Shown here: piece after piece, positions 1 to 7,985 of the stretch | How positions within the stretch are numbered: the stretch's first letter is position 1 | How the letters are laid out: each line of letters opens with the position of its first letter | From: DASROJ01 sp035646975 | Lineage (GTDB): Bacteria; Acidobacteriota; Polarisedimenticolia; JACPZX01; DASXTC01 | Length of the DNA stretch: 17,397 nucleotides | Reading direction: 5' to 3' | Assembly: GCA_035646975.1 (NCBI GenBank) | Contig: DASROJ010000019.1 | Coordinates: 1-17,397, forward strand | Translations under genes and position numbers: made by a program | Notes under the pieces: generated by a model | The model's database searches: none | Told to the model about the DNA's origin: nothing | What the model saw: the letters and a program-made list of their open reading frames with translations, nothing else

Positions 1-449
1 AGGGCGAGCAGCCGCTCTTCGACCTTCATCGAGGCGCGTTCCCTGACCTCGGCGACTCTTTCCTGTCTGACGAGCTCCACGGCGATCTCGGTGAGATCGC
101 GCACCATCGACTCGACGTCCCGCCCGACGTAACCCACCTCGGTGAACTTCGTGGCTTCGACCTTCGTGAATGGAGAACGGGCAAGCCGCGCGAGCCGTCT
201 GGCGATCTCCGTCTTGCCGACGCCGGTCGGCCCGATCATGATGATGTTCTTGGGGGCGACTTCCTCGGCCATCTCGGCGGGCAGCCGCAGGCGCCGGATG
301 CGGTTGCGAAGCGCGATGGCCACGGCGCGCTTTGCCTTGTCCTGGCCGATGATGTAGCGATCGAGCTCGGCGACGATCTGTTTCGGAGTGAGCTGCGCGG
401 GATCCACCGAGTGCGGCAGCGTCGTCTCACCCGACATGTAATAGACCAT
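1..449 (-). CDS. hslU: HslU, ATPase subunit of the HslVU protease (partial, N-terminal part)
   Basis: This is the AAA+ unfoldase that unfolds substrates and feeds them to the HslV peptidase in the cytoplasm. Only the first 149 codons are present; the gene runs off the left edge. Visible features are the N-terminal family signature (TPKQIVAELDRYIIGQDKAK, about residues 21-40), the Walker A motif GPTGVGKT at residues 73-80, and the following FTEVGYVGRDVES segment typical of HslU. I chose the ATG at 449 because a GAGGAG ribosome-binding site lies 5 nt upstream, inside the end of hslV. A second in-frame ATG at 437 would lie too far from it. The start overlaps the hslV stop by one base (TGATG), so translation is probably coupled. 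The family assignment is firm. Confidence 0.96.
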   Translation of the reverse strand, partial: MVYYMSGETTLPHSVDPAQLTPKQIVAELDRYIIGQDKAKRAVAIALRNRIRRLRLPAEMAEEVAPKNIIMIGPTGVGKTEIARRLARLARSPFTKVEATKFTEVGYVGRDVESMVRDLTEIAVELVRQERVAEVRERASMKVEERLLA

Positions 450-991
450 CACAGCTCCTCGACCACGATATTCTCGTTGGTATAGATGTCGATGCCCGCC
501 GCGATTCGCAGCGCCTCTTTTGCTATCTCCCCCGCCGACAGCGTGCTGTGGCCAATCATCGCGCGCGCCGCGGCCAGCGCCGGCGGTCCGCCCGAACCGA
601 TGGCGATGACGCCATCGTCAGGCTCGATCAGGTCTCCCGTTCCCGACAGCAGGAACGTGCGTCTGGCGTCCGCGGCGATCAGGAGGGCCTCCAGGCGCCG
701 AAGCACCCGGTCGGTCCGCCAGTCCTTCACCAGCTCCACCGCCGCCCGCTCGAAATTGCCGTGGAACTCCTCGAGCTTGCCCTCGAACCGCGCGAACAGA
801 CCGAAGGCATCGGCGGCCGAGCCGGCGAATCCGGCGATGATGGCATCCTTGTACAGGCGGCGGACCTTGCGCGCGCCCTGTTTCATGACGACATTGTTGA
901 GGGTGACCTGGCCGTCGCCGGCAAGCGCCACGCGGTCCTTGTGGCGCACCGCGACGATCGTCGTGTGGTGAAAGGTCTGAATGCCTGACAA
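449..991 (-). CDS. hslV: HslV, threonine peptidase subunit of the HslVU protease
   Basis: This is the proteasome-like peptidase (family T1) that forms double hexamers capped by HslU. The frame stays open far upstream, but homology begins at FHHTTIVAVRHKDRVALAGD. The best start is the TTG at 991, preceded by GGAGG with 7-nt spacing, which gives 180 residues, normal for HslV. The product would begin MSGIQTFHH and then TTI, so the catalytic threonine is Thr10 after a nine-residue propeptide. Other family marks are GDGQVTL, the internal GFAGSAADAF and the GSGGPPALAAARA segment. hslU follows with a one-base overlap. The gene diverges from the substrate-binding-protein gene at 1112; I found no convincing promoter hexamers upstream. 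The TTG start is an inference. Confidence 0.94.
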   Translation of the reverse strand: MSGIQTFHHTTIVAVRHKDRVALAGDGQVTLNNVVMKQGARKVRRLYKDAIIAGFAGSAADAFGLFARFEGKLEEFHGNFERAAVELVKDWRTDRVLRRLEALLIAADARRTFLLSGTGDLIEPDDGVIAIGSGGPPALAAARAMIGHSTLSAGEIAKEALRIAAGIDIYTNENIVVEEL

Positions 992-1095
992 CGCCCCGCC
1001 TCCAGAATTGTCCGAGTCTAGCACAGGGTATTCGGGGGGCCACGCGAGGCGCCGACGGCCCGAGAAATCCCTGCCAGGCCGGCACGGTTTTCCAT

Positions 1096-1101
1096 TACAA
1101 T
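1096..1101 (+). promoter_or_regulatory. Possible -10 element (TACAAT) for a near-leaderless transcript
   Basis: TACAAT matches the sigma-70 -10 consensus in 5 of 6 positions and ends 10 nt before the ATG at 1112. There is no Shine-Dalgarno sequence in that gap. No good -35 is visible at 16-18 nt spacing, so this is a weak call. Confidence 0.3.
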
Positions 1102-1111
1102 CTTCAGTCTC

Positions 1112-2365
1112 ATGAGACCTGATTCGACACGCCGCGCATCCGGCCGGACTGGTGCACTCTTCCTGGTGCTGCTGGGCTCTGCCGCCTGGGTTTTCGCGAG
1201 CCCCGTGGGAAGCCTTGCCGGCCACGTCAAGGATCGCAATGGGCAACCGCTGCCCGGCGTCGCGGTGACCGTGACCGGCGATGGGGCGGTTGGCATCCAC
1301 CACGCGACCACCGATGTCAATGGACTGTTCCAGATGGTGGGGCTGCCGACACTCGAGGCGCTGGAGATCACGGCGGAGGCGGAGGGAATGATCCCGTTCA
1401 CCTATTCCGGCCTCGAGCTGCGCGAGGGGGAGATCACGTGGCGCGACTTCCGGCTCAGGCCCGCCGGCGCGCATGACATTCTCATCCTTTACGATCCGCG
1501 GGTGCCGTATCACGAGACCGCTCTGCAGGGCGCGCGCGAGACGCTGCCCGGTCCCGTCACGGTGCTCGAGCTGGTCGGCGACAAGCGAGAGGACTCGCGG
1601 CACCTGCGGGACGCGCTCGGCAAGCGGTACAACGCGGTGCTCGCCATCGGCAGCGCGGCCGCGCAACTGGCGCGGCGCGAAGTGCGCGACGCCCCGGTGG
1701 TCTATACCATGGTGCTCGACCCCGGCGTGGAGGATCTTCACCGAGTCAACCTTTGCGGCCTCGCGCTCAACGGCGCGTTTGCCGAACAACTCTCCGTGTT
1801 GAAACGGCTCAAGCCGGCAGCGCGGCACATCGCCACGATCTACGATCCGCGGCATCTCGCCGGCGCCGTCATCTCCCTTCGGCGGGCCGCGGGAAATCTC
1901 GGCATGCGCCTGACGACGATGCCGGCGCGCAACGCTCCGCAGGTGCTCGCGGCGCTCGATTCACTGCGCAGCAGACGTCTCGACGCCTTCTTCTTCCTGC
2001 TCGACCCTTCCCTGTTCGACGCCGGGCTGTTCGAGGAAATCCGGCGATTCTCGCAGGGCGCGGAAGCCGCGTTCATCGTTCCGGATCCCTCGTTCGTTGC
2101 CGTGGGCGGAACCTACTCCTATGGCCCCGGCTTCAGGGAAATGGGGATCTACGCGGGACGGCTGGTTCTGCACATCTTTTCAGGCGCGGCGGAGCCCTCC
2201 GGCATCAAGGTGGATTTCCCGGTCGCGCGCAGCTTTTCGGTCAACGCCCACGAAATCGCGCGGCTCGGCCTGACCATCCCGGATCAGTGGTTGCAGCCGA
2301 CGACGTCGGGCGGCGCCACCGCATCGGCCCCACCGGACACGCAGCGTCAACGGGCACAGCGGTGA
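1112..2365 (+). CDS. Secreted fusion: carboxypeptidase-regulatory-like domain plus ABC_sub_bind substrate-binding domain
   Basis: The 417-residue product starts with an export signal (hydrophobic run about residues 14-29, likely cleavage after VFA). Residues about 33-115 are a carboxypeptidase regulatory-like beta-sandwich (GHVKDRNGQPLPGVAVTVTG, then the TTDVNGLFQMVGLP pattern). Residues about 120-395 resemble the ABC_sub_bind family of periplasmic binding proteins, some of which bind aromatic amino acids. The end of that domain carries the family's characteristic VNAHEIARLGLTIP motif. No permease or ATPase gene lies nearby, so it is an orphan binding protein and its ligand cannot be predicted. 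The stretch before the binding domain normally holds a simple signal peptide, so the added beta domain is unusual. No Shine-Dalgarno precedes the ATG. It diverges from hslV and converges with the lipoprotein gene at 2439. Confidence 0.85.
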   Translation: MRPDSTRRASGRTGALFLVLLGSAAWVFASPVGSLAGHVKDRNGQPLPGVAVTVTGDGAVGIHHATTDVNGLFQMVGLPTLEALEITAEAEGMIPFTYSGLELREGEITWRDFRLRPAGAHDILILYDPRVPYHETALQGARETLPGPVTVLELVGDKREDSRHLRDALGKRYNAVLAIGSAAAQLARREVRDAPVVYTMVLDPGVEDLHRVNLCGLALNGAFAEQLSVLKRLKPAARHIATIYDPRHLAGAVISLRRAAGNLGMRLTTMPARNAPQVLAALDSLRSRRLDAFFFLLDPSLFDAGLFEEIRRFSQGAEAAFIVPDPSFVAVGGTYSYGPGFREMGIYAGRLVLHIFSGAAEPSGIKVDFPVARSFSVNAHEIARLGLTIPDQWLQPTTSGGATASAPPDTQRQRAQR

Positions 2366-2438
2366 CGCAGGTCTGACAGGTTGCCGGGAAGGTCCCGCCG
2401 CGCGCGGTGCGAACGACGCCCCGGACGGGTTGACGGTG

Positions 2439-3476
2439 TCAGCCCAGCCGGATCAGATCGAACACCTGCTGGGTCCGGATGTCGAGGCAGCGCAGGATCG
2501 TGACGTCGACCAGACCGAGCGGGCCGGTGGCCGCAAGGCTGTAGTAATAAAGATAGCGTCCATCCGCCGACCAGAAGGGCCGGTTGGGCGCGCGGCCCGC
2601 CGGGCGCTCGTACCGGGCCAGCTCCTTGCCGTCGACTCCCAGCAGCACGAGATCTCCGGCGCCGCTCCCCTCGTCCACCACCGCGATGCGGTCGCCGTCG
2701 GGCGACAACGCGGGAAAACGGCCCGGGCCGAGTTCGACGACACGGGCTGATTGTCGCGCGCCACCGGAAGAAACAAGGTCCAGGCGCCCCACGATGCCGG
2801 GGGCATCGTCCTGCCCTTCCAGGCCGAAGATGATCCCGGTGTCCTGCTTCGTCCAGGACAGGGCGCTGAAGCGCGCAAGGTCCTTCCCGCCCAGGCTGTA
2901 CTCCTCCAATGGGGTGCCGTCCGCGTCGAACGTCAGGATCGCATCGCCACCCGCCGGCTGCTCGCGGTTGAGTCCGAGCGCCAGACGCTTTCCGTCACGC
3001 GACCAGGCGGCGCCGGCCACACCGAAGATTTCCTGCCGTCCGCCGGGTCCCGGTGGCGCGACCTTCTCGAGCAGCACCTTGCGCCAGGACGAAATGCCGG
3101 AACCCGGTGCTGCCGGCGCGTCGAAGGTAATGATGTTCAAGGACAGGTTGCGGCCGGTCGACTCCCGCACCTCGAGATCCTCGACGCTGAGAAACAGGAT
3201 CTTCCTCCCGCCAGGATCGATCGCCGGCATGAAAACGGCGCCGCCTTTGCCGATCTCGCCGCAGGAAACGACCCTGACCGCAGAGCTGCCATCGCCATGC
3301 GCAAGATAAACGCCGTCGTTCCTCGAAAAGACGATGGTCGAGCCGACCAGGGACGCCCGCGCGGAGGAGTCGGTGATCCCGAGATTCTCGTAGCGGTTCA
3401 CGAGGCAGCCGGTCGTCAGCGCGAGGGCCACCGGCACGATGCCACGCCACTGCCGGGACCGGCGGCGCCACCTCAT
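2439..3476 (-). CDS. TolB-like beta-propeller (PD40/WD40-like) lipoprotein
   Basis: The 345-residue product has a basic N-terminus, a short hydrophobic stretch and a Cys at position 24 (ALTTGC). This suggests a lipoprotein, although Thr at -3 is not the usual residue. The rest is a chain of propeller blades with the PD40 signature: MPAIDPGGRKILFLS, AAWSRDGKRLALGL, FPALSPDGDRIAVVD and PFWSADGRYLYYYS. Such propellers usually mediate protein contacts in the periplasm; no catalytic residues are recognisable and the partner is unknown. Its ATG overlaps the stop of the upstream acyl-CoA synthetase gene by four bases (ATGA), so it is probably translated by coupling from that gene. The gene converges with the binding-protein gene ending at 2365, leaving a 73-base gap without an obvious terminator. 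Confidence 0.8.
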   Translation of the reverse strand: MRWRRRSRQWRGIVPVALALTTGCLVNRYENLGITDSSARASLVGSTIVFSRNDGVYLAHGDGSSAVRVVSCGEIGKGGAVFMPAIDPGGRKILFLSVEDLEVRESTGRNLSLNIITFDAPAAPGSGISSWRKVLLEKVAPPGPGGRQEIFGVAGAAWSRDGKRLALGLNREQPAGGDAILTFDADGTPLEEYSLGGKDLARFSALSWTKQDTGIIFGLEGQDDAPGIVGRLDLVSSGGARQSARVVELGPGRFPALSPDGDRIAVVDEGSGAGDLVLLGVDGKELARYERPAGRAPNRPFWSADGRYLYYYSLAATGPLGLVDVTILRCLDIRTQQVFDLIRLG

Positions 3477-5635
3477 GGCGCCGCCTTCAGACTGACCCGG
3501 GCGTCCACCGCGAGAGAGGGCTCCCCCTCCCCCCGCACGATGAACGGGTTGATGTCCAGCGCCGCGATCGCCGGTTGTTCGACGATGAGCTGGCTGACGC
3601 GCAGCAGCATCGTCTCGAGTCCTGCGAGGTCGACCGGGGCCTCTCCCCGCACGCCGGCCAGCAGCGGGTAGCCGCGCACGCCGCGCACCATCTCCGCGGC
3701 CTCCCGATCGGTGATCGGCATGACGCGGAAGGCGACGTCCTTGAGCACCTCGACATAGATTCCGCCCAGCCCGAACATCCCGATCGGTCCGAACTGCGGG
3801 TCGTGGAAGACGCCGAGGATCACCTCCTTGCCCCCCTTGATCATCTTCTGCGCGATCACGTCGGCGCCCGGGTCGAGCTTGTCGAGCAAAGCGCGCAGAT
3901 CGTCGAACGCCGCCTTCACTTCGTCTGCGTTGCGGAGGTCGAGACGGACCACTTTTCGCTCTGTCTTGTGGACGATACCCGCGGAGTCCCCCTTCAAGAC
4001 GATCGGGTAGCCGACTTCCTGCCCGAAGGCGATCGCGTCGGCCGCGGAGGTCACCTCGCGCGATGGCGTGAACGGGATGCCGTAAGCCTCGATCAGCCGG
4101 CCCGCCTCCAGAAGACCGAGACCTGGATGCCCCTGGCTGACCGCGCGCTGGATGATGGAGGAGGCGTCTTCCCGTCGCACGTCGAATCGCGCCATCCTGC
4201 CTTCCTCGCGCGTGGACAACGCCCGGTGCCTCACCGCCGCGGCAAGCCCTTCGGCCGCCAGCTCCGGGAAGCGGTACACCGGAATCCCATGCCCCTCAAG
4301 CTCGCGTATCCCCTCCTCCCAGCCCACCTTGCCCATGAAACAGGAGACCACCGGCTTGGGAGGCGCCTGCTGCGACATCACCGAGGCGACGATGGCGCGG
4401 GCCACGGCGTGGGCATCGATCATGATGGGCGAGACGAAGATGACCATCAACGAGTCGATATTCGGATCGGCCAGCGCCAGCTTGACCGCCGGCTCGTAGC
4501 GCTCCGGTCCGGCGCTCGCGATCAGGTCTATCGGGTTGGCCGGCGTGCCCTCCGGCGGCAGCACCGCGCCGAGTGCCGCCAGCGTCGCGCTGCTGAGCAC
4601 GGGCAGCGAGAGGCCGAGGTTTTCGCAGGCATCGGCCGCCAGGATGCCGGGTCCGCCCGCGTTGGTCACGATGCCGACGCGCGGACCGGCGGGCGCCGGC
4701 TGCCTGGACAGCGTCTGCGCGAAGACGAACATCTCCTGGATGGTCGCCGCCCTGATGACGCCGCACTGCGAGAGAAGGCTTTCCACGGCGACATCGAGCC
4801 CCGCGAGCGAGCCGGTGTGCGTGCTGGCGGCCCGGGCGCCGGACGCCGAGCGCCCCGCCTTCACGGCCAGGATCGGTTTCTTGCGCGTGATGCGCCGGGC
4901 GATGCGGGTGAACTTGGCGGGGTTGCCGAACGACTCGAGGTACATGAGGACGATCGACACGCTCGGATCGTCTTCCCAGTATTCGAGCAGATCGTTGCCG
5001 GAGATGTCGGCCTTGTTGCCGGTGCTGGCGAACATCGAGATCCCCAGGTTCAGGTCCCGCGCGTTGGCGAGAATCGCCTCGCCCAGCGCTCCGCTCTGTG
5101 AGATGAATCCGATGTTCCCCCTGGTCTCGCTGCCGGTGGAGGGGACCGCCTTGGCGAACGTGGCATTCATGCGGATGTCCGGGTCGGTGTTGATGACCCC
5201 CATGCAGTTGGGGCCGATCATGCGCATCCCGTAACCGCGAACCTTCTCGAGCAGCTCGGCTTCCCTGCGGACACCGTCGCCGCCGACTTCCTTGAACCCG
5301 GCCGTGATGACGACGATTCCCCGCACTCCTTTGCGCCCGCACTGGTCCACCACCTCCGGCACGCGTAAGCTCGGCACGACGATGACCGCGAGATCGATCG
5401 GGTCCGGGATCGCGGCGACATCCGGATAGCATTTCAGGGAGTGAACCGTCGTGGCCTTCGGATTCACCGGGAAGACCGTCCCGTTGAACTCGTACTCGAT
5501 CAGATTGTGGAGGATCTCCCTGCCGATGGACGTGCGATCGCGCGACGCGCCCACCACGGCGATCGATCGGGGACGGAAAATAGCGTCGAGGCTGCGGTCG
5601 CCTGCGCGCTGGACTGTTGCGGGGTTTTTCGGCAT
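3473..5635 (-). CDS. ADP-forming acyl-CoA synthetase (acetate--CoA ligase type, fused alpha and beta)
   Basis: This cytoplasmic enzyme interconverts acyl-CoA, ADP and phosphate with a free acid, CoA and ATP. The 720 residues contain, in order: a CoA-binding Rossmann domain (about 15-130, IFRPRSIAVVGAS), a succinyl-CoA-ligase-like domain (about 165-470), and an ATP-grasp domain (about 490-715, with YPIVLKGDSAGIVHKTE). His273 in ASTHTGSLAG fits the phosphohistidine of the alpha part. His556 in GIVHKTE fits the second phosphate-carrying histidine of the beta part. The length fits single-chain ACD/Pat-like enzymes lacking a GNAT domain. Which acid it uses cannot be told from the sequence. There is no Shine-Dalgarno before the ATG at 5635, but a good promoter ends 9 nt upstream, so the mRNA may be leaderless. 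The downstream lipoprotein gene overlaps its stop. Confidence 0.92.
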   Translation of the reverse strand: MPKNPATVQRAGDRSLDAIFRPRSIAVVGASRDRTSIGREILHNLIEYEFNGTVFPVNPKATTVHSLKCYPDVAAIPDPIDLAVIVVPSLRVPEVVDQCGRKGVRGIVVITAGFKEVGGDGVRREAELLEKVRGYGMRMIGPNCMGVINTDPDIRMNATFAKAVPSTGSETRGNIGFISQSGALGEAILANARDLNLGISMFASTGNKADISGNDLLEYWEDDPSVSIVLMYLESFGNPAKFTRIARRITRKKPILAVKAGRSASGARAASTHTGSLAGLDVAVESLLSQCGVIRAATIQEMFVFAQTLSRQPAPAGPRVGIVTNAGGPGILAADACENLGLSLPVLSSATLAALGAVLPPEGTPANPIDLIASAGPERYEPAVKLALADPNIDSLMVIFVSPIMIDAHAVARAIVASVMSQQAPPKPVVSCFMGKVGWEEGIRELEGHGIPVYRFPELAAEGLAAAVRHRALSTREEGRMARFDVRREDASSIIQRAVSQGHPGLGLLEAGRLIEAYGIPFTPSREVTSAADAIAFGQEVGYPIVLKGDSAGIVHKTERKVVRLDLRNADEVKAAFDDLRALLDKLDPGADVIAQKMIKGGKEVILGVFHDPQFGPIGMFGLGGIYVEVLKDVAFRVMPITDREAAEMVRGVRGYPLLAGVRGEAPVDLAGLETMLLRVSQLIVEQPAIAALDINPFIVRGEGEPSLAVDARVSLKAAP

Positions 5636-5644
5636 CGGGCGCCC

Positions 5645-5673
5645 ATGTTATCGGAGCGCGCCGATCGAGTCAA
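5645..5673 (-). promoter_or_regulatory. Sigma-70-type promoter of the acyl-CoA synthetase gene (leaderless geometry)
   Basis: Read on the minus strand, TTGACT (5673-5668, 5 of 6 consensus) is separated by exactly 17 nt from TAACAT (5650-5645, 4 of 6). The predicted start of transcription, about 7 nt further on, lies only 2-3 nt before the ATG at 5635, and no Shine-Dalgarno is present. The arrangement implies translation from a nearly leaderless mRNA. Confidence 0.5.
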
Positions 5674-5703
5674 AACGAGGAGTCACCGCGAGGAGAACCG
5701 GTC

Positions 5704-5745
5704 GGGCCGGCTGGCGCACCGCCGAACGCGAGGCGCCAGCCGCCC
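5704..5745 (-). terminator. Strong stem-loop after the Kelch gene, terminator-like
   Basis: The arms 5708-5717 and 5733-5742 pair perfectly (core GGCTGGCGC/GCGCCAGCC). The stem extends by three more G-C pairs if one C is bulged, and the loop is 15 nt. It begins about 8 nt after the Kelch stop codon (5753) and lies before the synthetase promoter, where a terminator is expected. The minus-strand sequence after the stem lacks a clear T run, so it may instead be an mRNA 3'-end stabiliser. Confidence 0.5.
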
Positions 5746-5752
5746 TTCCAGG

Positions 5753-7420
5753 CTACCTGTGCGGGGCGGGCGATGGCGCGGGGCTGCAGACGCCCGGCCC
5801 CTTGCCCGAGCAGATGACGTGAACGAAGTCGACGCCGGACAGGGCCGTTCCATCGCGAAGCGAGCCCGACAGGGTGAACGGCACCCTTTCTCCCACGTGA
5901 GAGAGGGCGACGATTTCCGGACGCGAGAATTTCAGCATCAGATCGACCACGCCTTCACCGTCGTGATCGCCGGTGCCGCGCGCTCCGCCCAAGGGCGCCA
6001 GCGCGCCAACGCCATCGATGGAAAGACGCAGCGACGATGGGTCGATCTCGCCGGGACGATGGCCGCGCACGCCGACGAACACCGTGACGACCTTGCCCGC
6101 CGACCTGAGATTCAGTGTCTGCGGCTCGACGGCGACCAGGGCAGGCAGCGAGGCCGGCCGGTCGCAGGCATCGCCGATGCCGTCGCCGTCCGAGTCCGCC
6201 TGATCCGGGTTGGATGCCGCCGGGCAGTTGTCCGAGTCATCGGGTGTGCCGTCCCCGTCGCGGTCGGGCTTCGGCGCCACGAACAGCTCCGCGGTGGAAG
6301 TTGCCGCCGAGCTGCTGGCCTCGCCACCGGCGAGCAGCACCACGCCGTTGCCCAGCATCACCTGGGAATGAAACGCGCGCGCGACGGTCATGGGTCCGGC
6401 ATCGGAGAAAACTGCCATGGCCGGGTCGAACAGGTCTCCGCTGCCCGCCGGCGCGGAGCCCGCCCAGCCGCCTGAAAGCAGCGCCCTGCCATCGTCGAGC
6501 TTCGTGGACGCCAGGCCGACGCCGTGCACCGCGCTCATCATCGGCAGCAGCGTGAAGCTGTTCGTGGTGGCATCGTAGAGTTGAGCGGCCCTGGTCCCGT
6601 TGAACGCCGAGCCGAGACCGCAGTCAGGCTCTCCGCCGGCCAGCAGGATCTTTCCGCCGGCCAGCGCCGTGGCGGCATGGCCCCACAGCGGCACGGTGCT
6701 TTGTGTCGGCACCGCCGTGAATGCATCGGCGATCGGGTCGAACAATTCGGCGGTCAGCGCCACCGGCGCGCAGGTGAACCCCGACCCGCCGCCGGCCAGC
6801 AGCACCTTGCCACCCGGCAGAAGCGTGGCGGTGTGCTCGGAGCGGGGTGTCGTCATCGCGCCCAGCGTCAGTGTGAACGTGTTGGTGTTCGGGTCGAACA
6901 GCTCAGCCGTGTCAGCGGTCCCGTCGAAGTTGTCTCCGCCCGCCACCAGGACCCGGCCGTCCGACAGCAGCGTCGCCGTGAAGCCGATCCCACGCGCAAC
7001 GTTGAGCGGGCCCGCCGGTGCGAAGGTTCCGAGGGAAGGGTCGAACAGCTCCGCGGTGCCGATCCCGCTGCCAAGCCCGCCGACCACGAGAACGCGACCA
7101 TCATTCAAGGTGACGCTTCTGGACTCGCATCGTGTTGCGCTCATGCTGGCGGTGGGCGTGAACGTTCCGGTGGAAGGATCGTACAGCTCGGCTGTCCGGA
7201 TCGGCAGACAGAAGCCGGAGTAGCCGGTTCCACCGGCAACCAGCACGGCCCCGTTCGCCGTCGAGCCTGCGCTGCGCGAGCGCGCGGCCCTCATGGCGCC
7301 CGTGGCGCCGAACCCGTCGGCTCGCAGCGAGCTGCCGCCACCAGCGGCCAGCACCAGCGCCGCGCCCAGCGCGATCGCTCGTGTATTGCGGACCCATCCG
7401 GTGTGCGATGATCGACTCAT
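5753..7420 (-). CDS. Secreted Kelch-repeat protein with a thrombospondin type 3 calcium-binding segment
   Basis: The 555-residue product has a signal peptide (hydrophobic core about residues 14-27). About seven Kelch-type blades follow, each with a TAELFDP...(15-25 residues)...GxVLLAGG pattern spaced about 50 residues apart (residues 40-380). Residues about 382-419 form a thrombospondin type 3 repeat pair (DRDGDGTPDDSDNCP and DSDGDGIGDACD), whose aspartates bind calcium in characterised proteins. The C-terminal ~135 residues look like a beta domain without a recognised name (ending in two cysteines, ICSGKGPGVCS). A secreted or surface propeller is likely; no enzymatic role is evident. The ATG at 7420 has a clear GGGAGGG ribosome-binding site 6 nt upstream. 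A terminator-like hairpin follows the stop. Confidence 0.85.
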   Translation of the reverse strand: MSRSSHTGWVRNTRAIALGAALVLAAGGGSSLRADGFGATGAMRAARSRSAGSTANGAVLVAGGTGYSGFCLPIRTAELYDPSTGTFTPTASMSATRCESRSVTLNDGRVLVVGGLGSGIGTAELFDPSLGTFAPAGPLNVARGIGFTATLLSDGRVLVAGGDNFDGTADTAELFDPNTNTFTLTLGAMTTPRSEHTATLLPGGKVLLAGGGSGFTCAPVALTAELFDPIADAFTAVPTQSTVPLWGHAATALAGGKILLAGGEPDCGLGSAFNGTRAAQLYDATTNSFTLLPMMSAVHGVGLASTKLDDGRALLSGGWAGSAPAGSGDLFDPAMAVFSDAGPMTVARAFHSQVMLGNGVVLLAGGEASSSAATSTAELFVAPKPDRDGDGTPDDSDNCPAASNPDQADSDGDGIGDACDRPASLPALVAVEPQTLNLRSAGKVVTVFVGVRGHRPGEIDPSSLRLSIDGVGALAPLGGARGTGDHDGEGVVDLMLKFSRPEIVALSHVGERVPFTLSGSLRDGTALSGVDFVHVICSGKGPGVCSPAPSPAPHR

Positions 7421-7847
7421 GGCTGCCCTCCCACCGTGCGCCTCACGTGCATATGCAAATCATTCATTCTGACAGTGTATGATTTACTCATCGCATATCT
7501 TAAGGGGTGGCCGGAAGATGAGCAACCATCACAACCCTGACACTCCCGTCAGCTCGTTGAGCCCTGTCGGTGGTTTCTGGGATGGATGCGCTGTCATTCA
7601 GCCAGTGACACGCATCCTGCACCGCGGAAGGCCACCCGGACAGGATGTCTGCTTTCGAACGACCTGGTTCTTCCTCCCGGTATTTCAATCCGACGCCCCT
7701 CCACGAGCGGACCGTGAAGCAGAAATGTCGTGGGGTGTTCCGGATTCCGGGTCAACTCGCGCCAACGTCTTGCCGATAACGTCAGTGCCCCGGGAATCGG
7801 GGCAACAACTCGTTGACGCTTCCCGGGATGGCTCGTATGATTTCAAG
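7421..7847. other. Intergenic region without a supported gene
   Basis: This divergent spacer between the Kelch gene and the gene at 8034 begins with an AT-rich stretch (about 7448-7503) containing the palindrome TGCATATGCA (7448-7457). That stretch is a likely promoter zone, though I see no convincing -35/-10 pair for the Kelch gene. Two complementary 8-mers, GGGTGGCC (7505-7512) and GGCCACCC (7630-7637), could pair over 117 nt. A small hairpin, TGCCCC/GGGGCA, lies at 7786-7804. A frame open from 7479 to 7880 has no recognisable protein features and ends inside the mobile element. Confidence 0.5.
7813..7841 (+). promoter_or_regulatory. Near-consensus sigma-70 promoter facing the PqqD/TPR gene
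   Basis: TTGACG (7813-7818, 5 of 6) and TATGAT (7836-7841, 5 of 6) are separated by exactly 17 nt. Transcription should start near 7848, the first base of the 9-bp target duplication. The promoter is therefore directly upstream of the inserted element and reads through it toward the gene at 8034. Confidence 0.6.
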
Positions 7848-7856
7848 AAAATGATG
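7848..7856 (+). repeat. Left target-site duplication
   Basis: AAAATGATG abuts the outer end of the left inverted repeat and is repeated exactly at 8012-8020, at the other end of the element. Confidence 0.8.
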
Positions 7857-7882
7857 AGAAAATGCCCCCGATGCGTGTGAAG
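7857..7882 (+). repeat. Left terminal inverted repeat (26 bp)
   Basis: It begins AGAAAATGC and ends GCGTGTGAAG. It pairs with 7986-8011 at 24 of 26 positions, with mismatches at 7866/8002 and 7870/7998. Confidence 0.85.
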
Positions 7883-7985
7883 ATTTCTTCATAAGCTCAT
7901 TGGTATCAGCTGGATCCATTGTTCCATCCGGGATCTTGAACCGAAGAACGCGATCCGCCATTTGTTCAAGTGCTTGAGTCGAGAC

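Noticed and set aside
992..1855. Upstream extension of the hslV frame
   Set aside because: It runs antisense through the binding-protein gene; HslV homology begins only near 970.
3575..5101. 508-residue plus-strand open frame
   Set aside because: It is antisense to the acyl-CoA synthetase, whose catalytic histidines and domains are intact.
7479..7880. 133-residue plus-strand open frame in the intergenic region
   Set aside because: Its composition looks random, it has no usable ribosome-binding site or recognised motif, and it ends inside the transposable element.
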